In this document: piece after piece, positions 31,817 through 42,496 of the stretch
Layout of the letters: each line of letters starts with the position of its first letter
Position numbering within the stretch: position 1 is the stretch's first letter
Source: Phytophthora quininea
Taxonomy: Eukaryota > Oomycota > Peronosporomycetes > Peronosporales > Peronosporaceae
NCBI GenBank assembly: GCA_011947345.1
Contig: JAAVTG010000064.1
Coordinates: 1-64,000, forward strand
Direction: 5' to 3'
Length of the DNA: 64,000 nucleotides
Translations under genes and position numbers: made by a program
Notes under the pieces: model-generated
Database searches by the model: none
What the model saw: the letters and a program-made list of their open reading frames with translations, nothing else
Told to the model about the DNA's origin: nothing

Positions 31817-33479
31817 ATGGTTCGGCCAAACTCGATGCAGCACCGACCAAGTGACAGTGTTAGAGTCTCCCTTCAAGGCGAAGATATTCAAGCCGGATGC
31901 GAATCACAGCGCGGGTGCCATGAGCGAGCGTGAAAAGTTTCGACGGGCGCAGCAAATTTTTGGTCGGATTAGCAACGAACTCGCCGCTTTTCCCGATGAG
32001 TCATTCGAAGAAGTGATGACTCAGTTTGATGATTGGTGGCACAACCTACGCAATGGCAAACCAGTGAGCGTAGTTTCTGCAGTTGCCAGCAGTGACGACC
32101 ACGGGGCGATCGGTTCCCACGAAACGAGTACGATCTGCAGCAGTACAAGCAGACACACAGGAGAGGGAGATCGCAGCAGCGACTCCGAAATCTGTGGCGG
32201 TGGTAGTACAGACTCACAAGTTCCTCCAACGCAAGTAGCAGTTTCTCACACATTCCAAGCAGGTATTTCGTGTGGAGTTGTGGTGAAGCTGAATGGAAAG
32301 GCACCAGTAGTGGGTCGACCAAGATTGAACCGTGAAGCACGGCGTAACGCTGCGTGTGGAGCGTTAAAAGAGTATAATCGAGGCATGCGTTTGCGTGGGC
32401 TGCTCCGAGACAAAGATGTGTGCGACATTGTGGTTTGTCTAGAGGAGATCATGCCAAACCTAGCTGAAGTACGGTCTTACTTACATACGCATCAAGTCAG
32501 ATTTCACAGCAAGTCCTGCTCGTTCACATGGTCTGTCGACCCGTCTTTTGTTGCGGATATCATTCGCTTCCGGCTACCAGAAGCCACGGTGGATGAGATG
32601 CTTGAGCGTCTGAAAAACACGAAGAAAACGCTTAACGATGGTAAGCCGGTTCGCGAGGAGATTGCAATTGACGGGGAAGGCGACGTCCATGCAGATAATG
32701 TGGTCGTAGCGTTGGATAAAGCTGGAACTTTTGAACGAGAACAAATCGAAGCTATGAAATGGCTGTGGAACCTGCAGAAAATATGTGATGGTGGAATCCG
32801 GTGTTGCACCTGGCTTCTTAACGAGGTTCAACAGCAAGTGGAATGCACGGAAGCGGTAACTCTTGTAGAGAACATTCTGAAAGCAAAGTGGCCCTATGCC
32901 GATGTTCCTGGACTGTCGACAGCAAAATACTGTGATCTTTACCGCTTTCGAAGTGGTACGTGGTTGAGCGACGCGTCGATACAAGCGTTCGCGTGCTATC
33001 TACAGGAGCGCTTCAAGAACAATTCATGCGTTGTCGTGGCAAGCGTGAGCGAAAGTGCTGCCGTGGATGAAGCTACTTTCTCGGTGGAAACCTTTGTGAA
33101 AATCGGAGAGGCGATACAAACCAATGACTACGTATTCATACCGGTCAATTTCGACCAGACACACTGGGTTTGCGTTGTCGTGGCTAGAGTTACGAAGCAA
33201 ATTATCGTCTACGACAGCTTGAACACGAGGAAGACTATGAAAGTGCTCAAGAGTATCGCTACGGAACTAAACAGTGACGTTCTTGATGGAAGGTACAAAC
33301 TAACTACTGAGAGGACGCCACGCCAAAATGACGGGAACAGTTGCGGTATCTTTGTGTGTCTTCAGTTTTGGCGTCGCGTCGCGACCAAGGTGCATGACGA
33401 CTTCTCATCAGCAGGCATCACTGAGCTTCGTTGGAAAATGCTACAGTCAGTCTTCAGCATGGAGATTGAGGAAGCGTAG

Positions 33480-33844
33480 GGTCATCGATCAGTGACGTGA
33501 GGGTTAACTTCTAATACATGGCCAATACCTATCACATACCTGTTGTAGCTCTCTAGCATACCTGGACATCACACACTAATCTGATTGGGCACGATCTCGT
33601 AAAAATGCTTTTGTTCATGCCGCCAACCACTTCCTCTCGTCACTTCGGATTTTGTCGTTGTACTGCGCATATGGATATTCCAGGTATACCAACTGGACAA
33701 TACCTGTTTTGGTAAGATAAATATAAATTACCGCACCTTTTGTGCAGTAAAATCATACCTGGAACATACCTGCCAGCAGAACTGGAAAATACGTGTTTTG
33801 TGGTAAACCTAACCCTCCAAAATACCTGGTCGGGTAAGGCGTCC
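33480..33844. promoter_or_regulatory. 3' subterminal region of MULE, dense in ATACCTG/CAGGTAT
   Basis: About eight copies of the motif in either orientation occur in 365 nt, ending with the inverted repeat itself. Such subterminal repeats often bind transposase. Confidence 0.5.
33808..33844 (-). repeat. Right 37-bp TIR of MULE-Ulp1
   Basis: It mirrors 29242-29278 and is followed at once by the 9-bp duplication. Confidence 0.75.
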
Positions 33845-33853
33845 AAACAATTA
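33845..33853. repeat. Target-site duplication AAACAATTA, right copy
   Basis: It matches 29233-29241 exactly. Helitron coding sequence continues directly after it. Confidence 0.85.
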
Positions 33854-36028
33854 TGAAGAATATGAACGACTATCAGCAAGCTAGTATGCAGAATAACGAA
33901 TCCAGGGCTTCCGTGGCTGACAAAGACGAAACTGCAAGTGATAACGAGGGGGACGATGAGCTGTTTGGCAAAGACGACGGCTTTGACGCGAACGATGTTT
34001 GCTTGAACACCGACGAAAGCTTTCCTGATCTTTGGGAACTTGATGAAGCGAAGATTGTTGAAGCGAAGTCTTTAAACCCGTCCATCTGTCCGACGTCTGC
34101 TGTTCCTGATGGCCGAATAGCTCACATTCTAGATGCATTTTCACAATTTGACATGCTTCGAGGTGCTACGGCTGAAACCACCACCAGGTCAAGAGCTAGT
34201 ACGTCGGTGGAAGGTATTCCGCCGCTTGATTATATGCGCGAATGGATAAAAGACGCTGATACAGACAATGCCATTGTTGCCCCCACTCAAGCAGCGAAAA
34301 CTGAGCAAGATACTACGGTGATTGAACTGCTTAACGAAGCATTACGTGAGCCAAATATGAACTGGACGCCTCCAGCGATGGATAATTCCGGGCCGCCAAC
34401 TACGATGAAGCAGTGCGCTAGTATTACTGACATTTCAAAGGCGTTTACGTTGAATGAAAGGCAGCACTACGCTGTCAAAAAAATGGAATGGCACTGCTGA
34501 CTAGATGGAAAAATGCTGAGGCGTCATTTTACCTGAACAAAGAGGCAGAAAAGCGGCTACAAGCCGACCAGCTGCAAATGTTTCTAGGAGGCGAGGGTGG
34601 CACAGGCAAAAGTCGTGTGATTGGCGCCATTGAGGCTTTGTGCACAAGTTGGGGAGGACCAGCAGCATTGTAAAGACCGCAATGACCGGGAAAGCGGCAA
34701 CAGTCATCGGCGGACGAACGCTAGCTAGCGTTTTGTTGCAGCTTCAGCGGGGAAGTCAATTGAGACCGTAATGAATCTGGATGTGATCGTTGTCGATGAA
34801 GTCTCAATGATGAAAAAGTCCCAGCTCACACAGCTAGACACAGTGCTTCGGAATGCAAAAAGAATACCTAATGTTGCATTTGGAGGAATTCACGTAGCGC
34901 TAGTTGGAGATTTTTGCAGCTGCCTCCAGTAGGCGGGGACCCAATTTATCGCGACCTTGCACAGAAACCAAAGTGCAGCGCTAATGAAATTGCAGGCTAT
35001 GAGCTTTGGCGTGGGTTTCAAGACGTGATAGTGTTGGAGGAGTCAGTTCAATTTCGACTCGATCCAGAGTGGGGGAATGGCTGCCATAATGCTCGACGTG
35101 GCGTTTGGACTCCTGAGTTTGTATCCATTATCAATTCCCGTGTCATTTCGCGAGAAGATTCGCAAGAGAATTGGATTTCAGATGATCAAGTGACGAAATT
35201 TGTGACCCCCGACAACTCCACAAGGTTGGCTATTAACAATTTGTTCACAGCGTCCGTAGCTAAAGCTTTGCCTAGTGCTGAGTACCCTGTCCGGGTGGTG
35301 GCCAATTTCAAAGGCAAATTGGCTGCACTAAGCCTTGCAGAAGTGAAAATGGTGATGCGTCTCCCCGATTCAAAGTTTGGCCGAATGCCGCCGTATTTAG
35401 ACTTGATTGTGGGCATGCCAGTTCAAGTGACGCAAAACATCAGACCGCAGAAAATGGTTGCCAATGGAACACTGGGTGTATTGGAATCTATTATTTATGA
35501 GCCCGATACAACCTTTCGACTCGTGCACGATAGTGTAGCGAACATGGTGGTTAAAATCCCAAATGTTCCACCACCAGCAGTGCTAGTTCGCATTAAGCGG
35601 GGAGATTTGGCTGCACCAATGCAAGGGTCCAATGATTCTGAGTTGTTTCCGTTTTTCTTTGACTCCCAAGCGTATAGTCAATGCCACATTTCACTCGCGG
35701 GAAACTCAAATGGGTTTCCTCGTGAACTTACTGTTCGCATCCAGCAGTTTCCCTTGTGTGTGCAGTCTCGTCGACCGTATACAAGGTCCAAGGCGAAACG
35801 CTGGACCGAATGGTTGTTACGGAGTGGAAGTCCTCGAATGCTATATCAAACAAGCGCCAGCAGCCGTATCTACTTGTCTCTAGAGTTACATCACGGTCTG
35901 CATTCGTGACGCTTTGTCCGATTACTCGTGAAATCATACAGTGGGCTCGCCCACCGACAGATGCTCTTGATGAAGAAGATCGACTTCTAGCTTTGAGCAA
36001 TCGTACTATCCAGAAACTGATGAACTGA
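33853..36028 (+). pseudogene. Helitron PIF1-like helicase, frameshifted
   Basis: Frames 33853-34500, 34488-34673, 34914-35909 and 35756-36028 are successive pieces. Visible motifs: an acidic linker, LNERQHYAV just before the helicase, Walker A in GGEGGTGKSRVIG (near 34592), Walker B in VIVVDEVSMM (near 34787), LVGDFLQLPPVGG around 34900 across a frame break, LIVGMPVQVTQNI, and the final TVYKVQGETLDRMVV and LLVSRVTSR (35774-35900). This is superfamily 1B helicase order. It unwinds DNA during rolling-circle transposition. At least three indels interrupt it. Confidence 0.85.
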
Positions 36029-36607
36029 AAGTTGCCACAAGTTTTTGTTTTATATTATGAATGGTAATATTAGCTGGTACCCGTCTACCTGCTTGCTTTA
36101 CGCACCATCATCGTCTTCTTCTCCCATGAGATCAGTGGTTGCGCATGGTTTGTGCAGTCGGGCTTGGTCCAGAAGATTCTCTGGCGGTCGAACCTGGATG
36201 TTACGACGGAACCCAAATACTCCCTGAAGCCCTTTCAACGCTGCGTTTGTGCTACATGACCGTAAACGACAGCGCAACAGAACAGCAGCGTCTAGAGCAG
36301 GACACTTACGGCGTAGACCACACAATGTGGCACTGCTACGCATCTACTCCACATACTTTAAGGTGCTGACGTATCTTCGTGTGCTTCATGGACATACTCA
36401 CATTGTTGATTAGTTGACTAGATGAAGTGAAGATCCTTCACGGAAGGACATACCGTCGATCTATGTAGCCCAGTAATGGACGAGTAAGCAAACTATCGAT
36501 TGGATACATTCATTGTACTCATACGGTTAAGAAATGTAAGATTGGTGAGCTAAGAATTTGACGTCACGATGTGTAAATGCGCACTCAGTGCTCATCAACA
36601 GCCCTTG
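36029..36607. other. Spacer after the Helitron helicase
   Basis: A 76-residue plus frame (36139-36369) is open but not recognised. The Helitron 3' end should lie here or slightly beyond; I could not place a hairpin plus CTRR terminus with confidence. Confidence 0.4.
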
Positions 36608-37533
36608 CTAAACCGTCAGCACCCGCGAACGGTTAAAGAAAAATTGATGGTACCGATTGAGATGTCTGCGGAGCGCGTCCGGGTCGGTGCCTCTGAAGGG
36701 GCAGTTCCAGACAAAGCAGAACACGTCGTCGACATCGCTCGTATCGTTGACAAAGGCAACCATTATCGGCTGAGGAAATTGTGGGCGCAGATACAGTGGG
36801 GTATCGACGTATCCGAGCAGCCCGACGTGGTTGTCGTTACCACCTGCACTAGCGAAAGCAAAGTCGCCTCTCGACAGCAGCACGTCGCCTCTGTTCAGCT
36901 CGATAATTTGCTGCTCCGAGCGAAGTGCAACGTGGTTATTCCATCCGTACCCATAAATGTAAGTACGGTCTTGCGCGGCCACGAAAATGCATCCTGGAAC
37001 AGAGCTCACGTTCCCAGAATCAACCTCGCGGTCGCGAACTCGCGGCGAACGGGTTGGTCTTCGGCACCGCGAGTCGTCCTAAGGATCCGCCACTCCTTCA
37101 CCGAGGCCATAGCGAAGAACGAGCGGTAGTGACGCTCGAAATACTCCGACAGAGGTTCCGACTCATTGTCAGGAACGCGAGCACGTAGGCGATGCTCATC
37201 GTGCAGCACTCCATCCCAGGTGTCATGAATCCACAAAACTTCGCCGTCTTCGGCCATCGCGCGTATTGTGTCGGTCATTTCAACGGGGACGGCGTGGTAT
37301 AGGACGAGGTATCCTCGAGTCTTGAGGCGTTGTCTGGCGAACATGGGGTCTTGCGAAGGCGTCAAAATGAAAAGTAAGTCCCCTGCATAGAATGCCAGCG
37401 CGGCCCGAAGGGAGGGCTTACCCAGTGCAATTAGGCTCGAAGTGAGGATAGACTGTTGCATACACAGTATGCACAGTAGGAATCGAAGTCTGCGTACATT
37501 CTTGGTGGCACTGCCACCTTTAAACAACTGCAT
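36608..37533 (-). pseudogene. Oxygenase-fold-like protein with C-terminal C2H2-like motif, frameshifted
   Basis: The minus frame 37533-37006 and the overlapping frame 37009-36608 form one protein with a single break at about 37008. An N-terminal hydrophobic stretch precedes LKTRGYLVLYHAVP, a typical opening of 2-oxoglutarate/iron dioxygenase folds. Later come RGDVLLSRGDF and LGYVDTP, like the distal strand block. In that family a His-x-Asp and a distal His bind iron. Here the matching sites read V-RRE-F and GDFAFASA, so the ligands look lost. The end has a C-x4-C-x12-H-x4-H motif (CFVWNCPF...LRRHLNRYH). The oxygenase reading is inference; the frame break is seen. Confidence 0.45.
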
Positions 37534-38183
37534 ATTGGCGTTACCTTGAAGCGCGGCTTTGAAGTCCCTGTGGCGATGCTTAGTTGAAGTAAGATCTGGT
37601 GCCTACAGTGGCGGTGCTTAAATAATAAGTGTTGGAGTACGTGTGGACCATAGTGATGATGTCACTACTCGTACCTGCCAAAGAAATCTGCTACGGTCAG
37701 AAGTGTAGATAGATGCGCAGGAACAAAAGAGATAGGTCTCGAAAAGCATGATTTTGTGTCGCTGTCTACATTAATCACAAATCTACATACCAGCACCTAT
37801 TGCACATTTATTCGAAAATCGGAAATGATCAACCAGAAGATAATGTTCTCTACACATCATCTTAACTTCAGCTAGTATTCGGCCTAAATTGGAGGAGCAT
37901 ATGTCTGTAAATCCTGTATTCGGCACACCATCCTGATCAAAAGTATGCACAACCAACGCCTCAACTTGACCAGCAACCTGACGTCAGTTAGACGTCCTGG
38001 CTCAGAGCGATGCTCTGGTTGAAGTTGAAGTGGCATGTTTCCTTTTCAAAAGGTATTCGGGACTTGCGCAGCTCGGCTCTGGTTAATGAACTTATCAACC
38101 AATCAATTAGACATCCGACAGCTAAGTAGGGCTGAGCCTTTTGGTTACATTATTGGTGCATATTGGCGTATATTGTATGTAGT
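37534..38183. other. Spacer without recognised gene
   Basis: No coding frame or structural RNA was seen. It may hold the promoter of the spliced gene that follows. Confidence 0.45.
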
Positions 38184-38222
38184 ATGTATGAACCCTCTGC
38201 AAGCTCACTTTTAAATTCACCT

Positions 38223-39049
38223 ATGCCTGGAAAGCTCAAGCGCGTTGGCAGGTCGGCCAAAGCGACAGCTATGGCCGACACGACCGAGGTGGATGCCGCA
38301 AGACCTGCCAATGTTGCATCTACGTGTACACGTACGCGTACACGCACACCGACACCAACATCGACGCATACGACGATGCCAACGCCCCCGCCCCCACCAA
38401 CACCGACGGAGACGGCGATGTCGATGCCCCCGTCGACGCCTTTGTCAACTCCACCGACGTATACGGCAAACGCGATCGATGAACCGCACGGGGAGATCGA
38501 CTTCGCTCCAAGACAAAGCCCATACCAGCGCCTACAGCAGCTTTTAGCAGCTCGATCAAGTGGCACGTCTCGACGGATCGTCACGTCCGTTCAAGGTGCG
38601 TGAGTTTGGATAGCTGTGTATGTTGCACATTCTAACAGTGAATTTGATTAGACCTACAAGAGCTAATCCAGAGGAAAGTATCGCTCCAAAGCGTCGAGCT
38701 GAGAATGAAGCTACTGTGGGTCTCTGACCACATGTACAGGGAGTCCAGGCTTGTTCGCTTGCACTTCACTGATGCTACGTCCCCGGAAACGCTACAAACT
38801 CTACTTACCGTAAGGAACGAAATGCATGAACATTACTAGTACTCTAACAATGAACTTAATATGTAGGTGTTTCGAGACCAGTACGATCAAAACAAGGAAG
38901 AAGTCGATACCGTCCTCTTCACAGCCACGATTTGGAATATGGAGTCCACAGATACAGCGCTGCCTCCACCTGGAACCATTGTTGTCATCTCCCACTTTTC
39001 AAGCATGAAGCTTTTCGTGAGAAGCAGTGCCAAGCAACCACAAAGCTAA
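38223..39049 (+). CDS. Intact three-exon gene of unknown function
   Basis: Exons 38223-38595, 38652-38809 and 38867-39049 join in frame to 237 residues; an in-frame ATG at 38184 would add 13. Intron 1 (38596-38651, 56 nt) has GTGCGT/GATTAG and intron 2 (38810-38866, 57 nt) has GTAAGG/ATGTAG. The N-terminus is basic (PGKLKRVGRSAK), followed by a Thr/Pro-rich low-complexity run of about 50 residues. The C-terminal half looks folded: helical QDLQELIQRKVSLQSVELRM and VSDHMYRESRLVRLHF, then strands VDTVLFTATIW and PPGTIVVISHFSSMKLFV. The last part could be a small beta-barrel (OB-like), but that is a guess. No family is recognised. Clean splicing amid decayed transposons argues for a maintained gene. 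Confidence 0.7.
38330..38440. repeat. Simple-sequence run (ACG/CACCGAC-rich) inside exon 1
   Basis: The tract is CG-rich and quasi-periodic. It encodes the Thr/Arg and Pro/Thr runs and gives open frames on both strands, including a shadow frame on the minus strand. Confidence 0.6.
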
Positions 39050-40482
39050 GGGACATTTCGTGGGAAGAAGCAGTCAACGCCGCTGCTTGAGTTTTCCTCT
39101 GTTGTAGCATTTCTAGCTCTCATTTGCACTATCTAATATTTCTTTTAAAATGGTAACATTCATTTGCTACAAACGAGATTTTGGCTACATGGGATCGAAG
39201 CCGTTCATATTTTTTCTAGTGTACTTCTAGTAAAACCATGACTAAAGGGTTAACTGTGGACTTACACACTTTATACGCTTCCTTCCCGTTGTAAATTTTC
39301 CCTATCACCGCCACCGAGGTGACACTTACGTTTCGTGACCTGATGTTACATATACATAATTTTCATCTGAATTAGCATAATATGATATTACCGTGGCATA
39401 GATTGTAGATAAATAATACATACTCTGCGAGTCTGTCTCCACCAGAGGACTTAAGAACATCAAGAAGGCAAGTCATGACGGGAAGATAGATTCATTGTGG
39501 GATCACACTTTTCAAATGCTCGCGGTGAAAGAGCAGTTGCAGAAAAGCGAGGCTAGTCTTGCTCAATTTTGATCCGCCGTGGCTGGACAAAGACAATAGC
39601 AAACGGGCAGTTAAAAATGTAAATACTGATGCATACTATTGCTGTGGGAATTTGCTGAATCATAAACTCTCTATCTGAAGGCTTCGCACCAACAGACCGC
39701 GTCAACCAAGACGAAAGCAGCTCTTCTGATGAAGGACCCGTCATCCCCACTTGCGGAAATGCACAGCTGCGCTTAAGGCAGGGAAGTTAACGCAGACACC
39801 TCGGCGACAGCTTGATATCACGAGAAAAACCACTCAATCGGGCAAATTATCTCCCGCATCTACGACAACGATGGACATGCAAATTCAGCAGGTAGGTTGA
39901 GCAGCATCTTATGTATATTTCAGCGTGGATAATTAACATTGATTATTTTATTTGGTTGGTCTAGCACTGCAACACCCCTCCAAAACTCACCACAGAAAAG
40001 GTATCCGAAACGTCTCTCAGGAAATCCAAGGTTCGATGTCTGTCGCTCGCATCCCGAAGTTCTCGGGGACGGACTGATCATCTGACAGCCCGTTTTCGTT
40101 TAATTACGAGTTTGCTCTTATCTAATGCAGGTTTTGCACATGAAACATTGCCTTCATTGTGGTCGATATCGTTTTAGCCAGAGGTGTTGTCTCTAATCGA
40201 TTTTAGTATAATATAACCGCTTAAATGTGAATCAGCAACATTTAGGATTGCGCGACTTCATATATATAGACGTCCAACAGCCGTTTACAACTGACTCAAC
40301 TTCCGTGCTGCCGCTCGATTTCACTGCTGGATTTTTATCCTTGTTGGTGCAAAATTATTCTTCACCTCTGTGTAACTTTCAGTACATCAATCACTTTGGT
40401 GTCCACAAAATTTCCTGATACTGACAGCACCTGACAATCAACAAAAATTTATAAAAGACGCTCACAACCAAATCCGCTAGAG
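39050..40482. other. Spacer with exon-like fragments
   Basis: AT-rich non-coding sequence. Short exon-like pieces occur: NIKKASHDGKIDSLWDHTF near 39460-39520, and a GT-AG pair at about 39892-39964 that joins two Lys/Ser/Thr-rich stretches. Neither gives a gene model I would defend. Confidence 0.35.
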
Positions 40483-40962
40483 ATGCAAAACATATCAGCG
40501 CTTGAAAGCCGACAACGGCTCGTTGAAGTAGAGAATCAGGCTTTCAAAGATGTATTGGCCGCGTACGAGAACCTTTGCCAGATACGACAGACACACGATG
40601 CTAGTAGTCTTGTCGTCCAAGCAGCAGTGTCGCGCTTGCGAGGGAGATTTGATAGGCTTTACCAGGCCCGCCAACACGCAAGTCAGACATCATTTGTGAT
40701 GATGTGTTTGACAAAATGCTTGCCGAGGAAAGAAGTAGTCGTTGAGAAGCACAGGATGATCGATTTGCCGCGTTCTGGCAGCGTAGAGAACACCATCAAC
40801 CGACGTGGCCATCAACAGCTCTTGTACGGCGGTTGGTTGTTCCTCGTACGCCAAACCAAGAACATGAAGCAGCAACAAGCATAAGTACTCAGGAAAGCGA
40901 CGGCGTGGAGGACGCTGAAATTATTGACCTACGAGGCAATGATCAATCGGAAGATGACTAGC
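40483..40962 (+). pseudogene. Small helical protein with acidic tail, frameshift and stop
   Basis: From the ATG at 40483 a helical frame (LESRQRLVEVENQAFKDVLAAYENL) runs to about 40690. There the similar-looking continuation lies in another frame (DDVFDKMLAEERSS, then TGA at about 40744, then RFAAFWQRREHH) and ends in an acidic tail (SDGVEDAEIIDLRGND) at 40962. The better codon and residue pattern of the second frame suggests one indel and one nonsense change. The family is not recognised. It could be a transposon accessory protein. Confidence 0.45.
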
Positions 40963-41370
40963 GACAAGGATAATGGAGCTGCACCTAAATGGAGCTAAAC
41001 GTACAAGGAGTGCATAGAATAGGTGGCCATCTAAAGGAGTGACATGTTGCTTTGCGATCGTTTGCATTTAGACTACTATTGTCTTGTTAATAATACTTAT
41101 ATCAGCGTCTAATGCAAATGCCGATTTTGCTCTATGAAGAAGACCAGTGCAAAGTTTGCTTAGAACCTCGCCTCGTTAGTGTGGTATGACGAGGATCAGT
41201 TTGCAAAGAACCCCGCCTCACTACTGTGATATGGTGTGATGAGCAACTTGAACTTCGGAGTGCAGGCTGGAAGACCACCTCATTCCAGAATTGCGGCGCC
41301 AAGGTAAGGAAGCGCTATCGTGCGAGCAAGTCTGTTGAGTCAAATTGGCTAACGTTCCGCGCTATGTTAG
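40963..41370. other. Leader region of the Myb-like gene with imperfect tandem repeat
   Basis: Two ~50-bp imperfect units (about 41149-41192 and 41196-41242) share AGAACC(C/T)CGCCTC and a GTATGACGAG-like end. GTAAGGAAGC at 41311 and TATGTTAG at 41370 could bound a 5' UTR intron that ends exactly before the ATG at 41371. Confidence 0.45.
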
Positions 41371-42180
41371 ATGACGAAACCGCAGGGGACCACCAACTAC
41401 AATGGTGCTGAGCAAGAACGGTTGCTTGCAGTTGTTGCGGAAAGCTTGCCTCGAGAGAAAGCCGAGTGGGAACAAGTCGCAGCAGTATACAATAGCAGCA
41501 AGGACTCGAAGTGGCTCGACCGCACTAGTGTCAGCCTGAAGAGGAAGTTCACGCGGCTTTATTCGACGGCTCGGAAGAGGAAGGAGTCCGCTGTGACTTG
41601 TAGGGAGAAGACGGCATTGGTGCTACGACACAAGATAATGCGCCGCTCCAACGCGGTGCAATCGCAAGTCGATATTGAAGCTGCAAGTGGTGCACAAGAT
41701 ACGCCGCTACCGCAAGATGTCGACTTGACTGTTCTCCGTGGTGACCAAGACAGGAGTGGCGTAGATTCTCTCAATGCAACGAGCGGTGATGACGAAGACT
41801 GTAGTGCTGCATTTACAGGTTCAAGGAAGAGTCCAGCATCCCAGCATGACTGCGATGTTCATGCTGACGGTAACTCGAGCATGGCAAGCCGTGAAGACTT
41901 GTCGGTGGAGCGTGCTGAAGGTCGGCTTCATACTCACTGCGATGCTATACAACTATTCTTGTGGTTCCAGCGCCGGGACCAGAACCAAATGAAGCACTGG
42001 TGCGCTGATCATGAGCGAGCGCAGCTTGAGGAGAAGAAACGTCAAGATCAACATGAGCTTGATGCTCGCAATGCTCAGCAGAGGCACAAGGAGATTCTAG
42101 ATTGCTTGAATTCACTTAGACGAGAGTTAGTTGTGGAACGTTGTGGTCAGGTCGAATGTAGTGCACACGCACATAAATAA
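41371..42180 (+). CDS. Myb/SANT-like protein, intact frame
   Basis: This frame has 269 residues from the ATG at 41371. Residues 10-70 look like a trihelix/SANT domain: NGAEQERLLAVVAESLP, EWEQVAAVYNSS, RTSVSLKRKFTRLYSTARKRK. The middle is acidic and polar. The C-terminus is a charged coiled coil (QLEEKKRQDQHELDARNAQQRHKE) rich in Gln and Lys. The layout matches the Myb-like gene at 7736-8506 (SANT, loose middle, coiled coil; splice acceptor touching the ATG), so it may be the orphan partner gene of another Harbinger-type element. No transposase is found next to it. A host regulator is possible. Confidence 0.65.
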   Translation: MTKPQGTTNYNGAEQERLLAVVAESLPREKAEWEQVAAVYNSSKDSKWLDRTSVSLKRKFTRLYSTARKRKESAVTCREKTALVLRHKIMRRSNAVQSQVDIEAASGAQDTPLPQDVDLTVLRGDQDRSGVDSLNATSGDDEDCSAAFTGSRKSPASQHDCDVHADGNSSMASREDLSVERAEGRLHTHCDAIQLFLWFQRRDQNQMKHWCADHERAQLEEKKRQDQHELDARNAQQRHKEILDCLNSLRRELVVERCGQVECSAHAHK

Positions 42181-42496
42181 TGAAAAAATGTGGTTCTCTT
42201 GCTAATATGGCGTGCATAATAAATTTCCAGTGAAAACAGAATAAAAATCCAGCGGAAAATAATGCATCTATGGGGTGAAGATACTGCCGCGTCAAAATCA
42301 GATGCTGGTTTCCCTTTTAAAGGAAAACAGGACACAGTTGCACTGTCAGCTACTCGTCGATCGCATCCAGCATTGCATGCACTAAACTTTCATTTCACTA
42401 TTTTCGTTGTTTATTGCAAGAGCCTGCTGCACAGGTACAAAATAGGTGATGTGTTGCTGTTTAAGATTGACGCTGTTGTTGCTATGCAGCTATAGA

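Larger units (their letters stand above)
29408..33479 (+). pseudogene. MULE transposase fused to Ulp1-like cysteine protease (three frameshifts)
   Basis: The start is ATG 29408. Domains in order: acidic charged N-terminus; FLYWCH/WRKY-like zinc region (YICTHGWRERE ... GCPFQF ... HNH, about 30060-30235); DDE core with the first Asp in VVQMDCTHKTN (30670) and the second in IVIVDKDM (about 30930); SWIM finger C-x-C...C-x-H (CDCEFSQTMKLPCRHAM, 31617-31667); a linker of about 450 residues with a GRPRLN hook; and a C48/Ulp1 domain with His (FDQTHWVC), Asp (IVYDSL), Gln (RQNDG) and Cys (NSCGIF), all four catalytic positions present. Introns at 30430-30494, 30694-30761 and 31726-31816 each join in frame. 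Single-base losses near 29630, 30988 and 31290 break it. The protease role, probably SUMO or ubiquitin-like cleavage, is inferred from the family. Confidence 0.85.
29242..33844 (+). mobile_element. MULE with Ulp1-type protease fusion, nested in the Helitron
   Basis: The element is 4603 bp, bounded by exact 9-bp duplications. Its 37-bp inverted ends (29242-29278 and 33808-33844) agree over most positions and share GACCAGGTATT and GGGTTAGG. It holds one spliced transposase gene (29408-33479). The octamer CCAGGTAT, part of the end repeat, recurs in the leader, in two introns and many times in the 3' region on both strands. Three frameshifts make the gene inactive, but the sharp target duplication suggests a fairly recent insertion. 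Confidence 0.85.
25512..36028 (+). mobile_element. Helitron, split by a nested MULE
   Basis: Plus-strand segments encode an HUH-type Rep (25512-28004 and 28087-29232) and a PIF1-like helicase (33853-36028), the two modules of a Helitron rolling-circle transposase. A 4.6-kb MULE with target duplication sits between them at 29242-33844. The exact Helitron termini (5' TC, 3' hairpin plus CTRR) were not identified, so the stated ends are those of the coding region. Frame changes in every module show the copy is inactive. Confidence 0.85.

Noticed and set aside
38150..38584. Minus-strand frame rich in Val/Gly opposite the orphan gene
   Set aside because: It arises from the simple-sequence tract in exon 1. 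The spliced plus-strand model explains the region better.
42446..42496. N-terminal extension of histone H4
   Set aside because: The sequence ahead of the ATG at 42497 has no H4 character, and the downstream start gives the exact family length.
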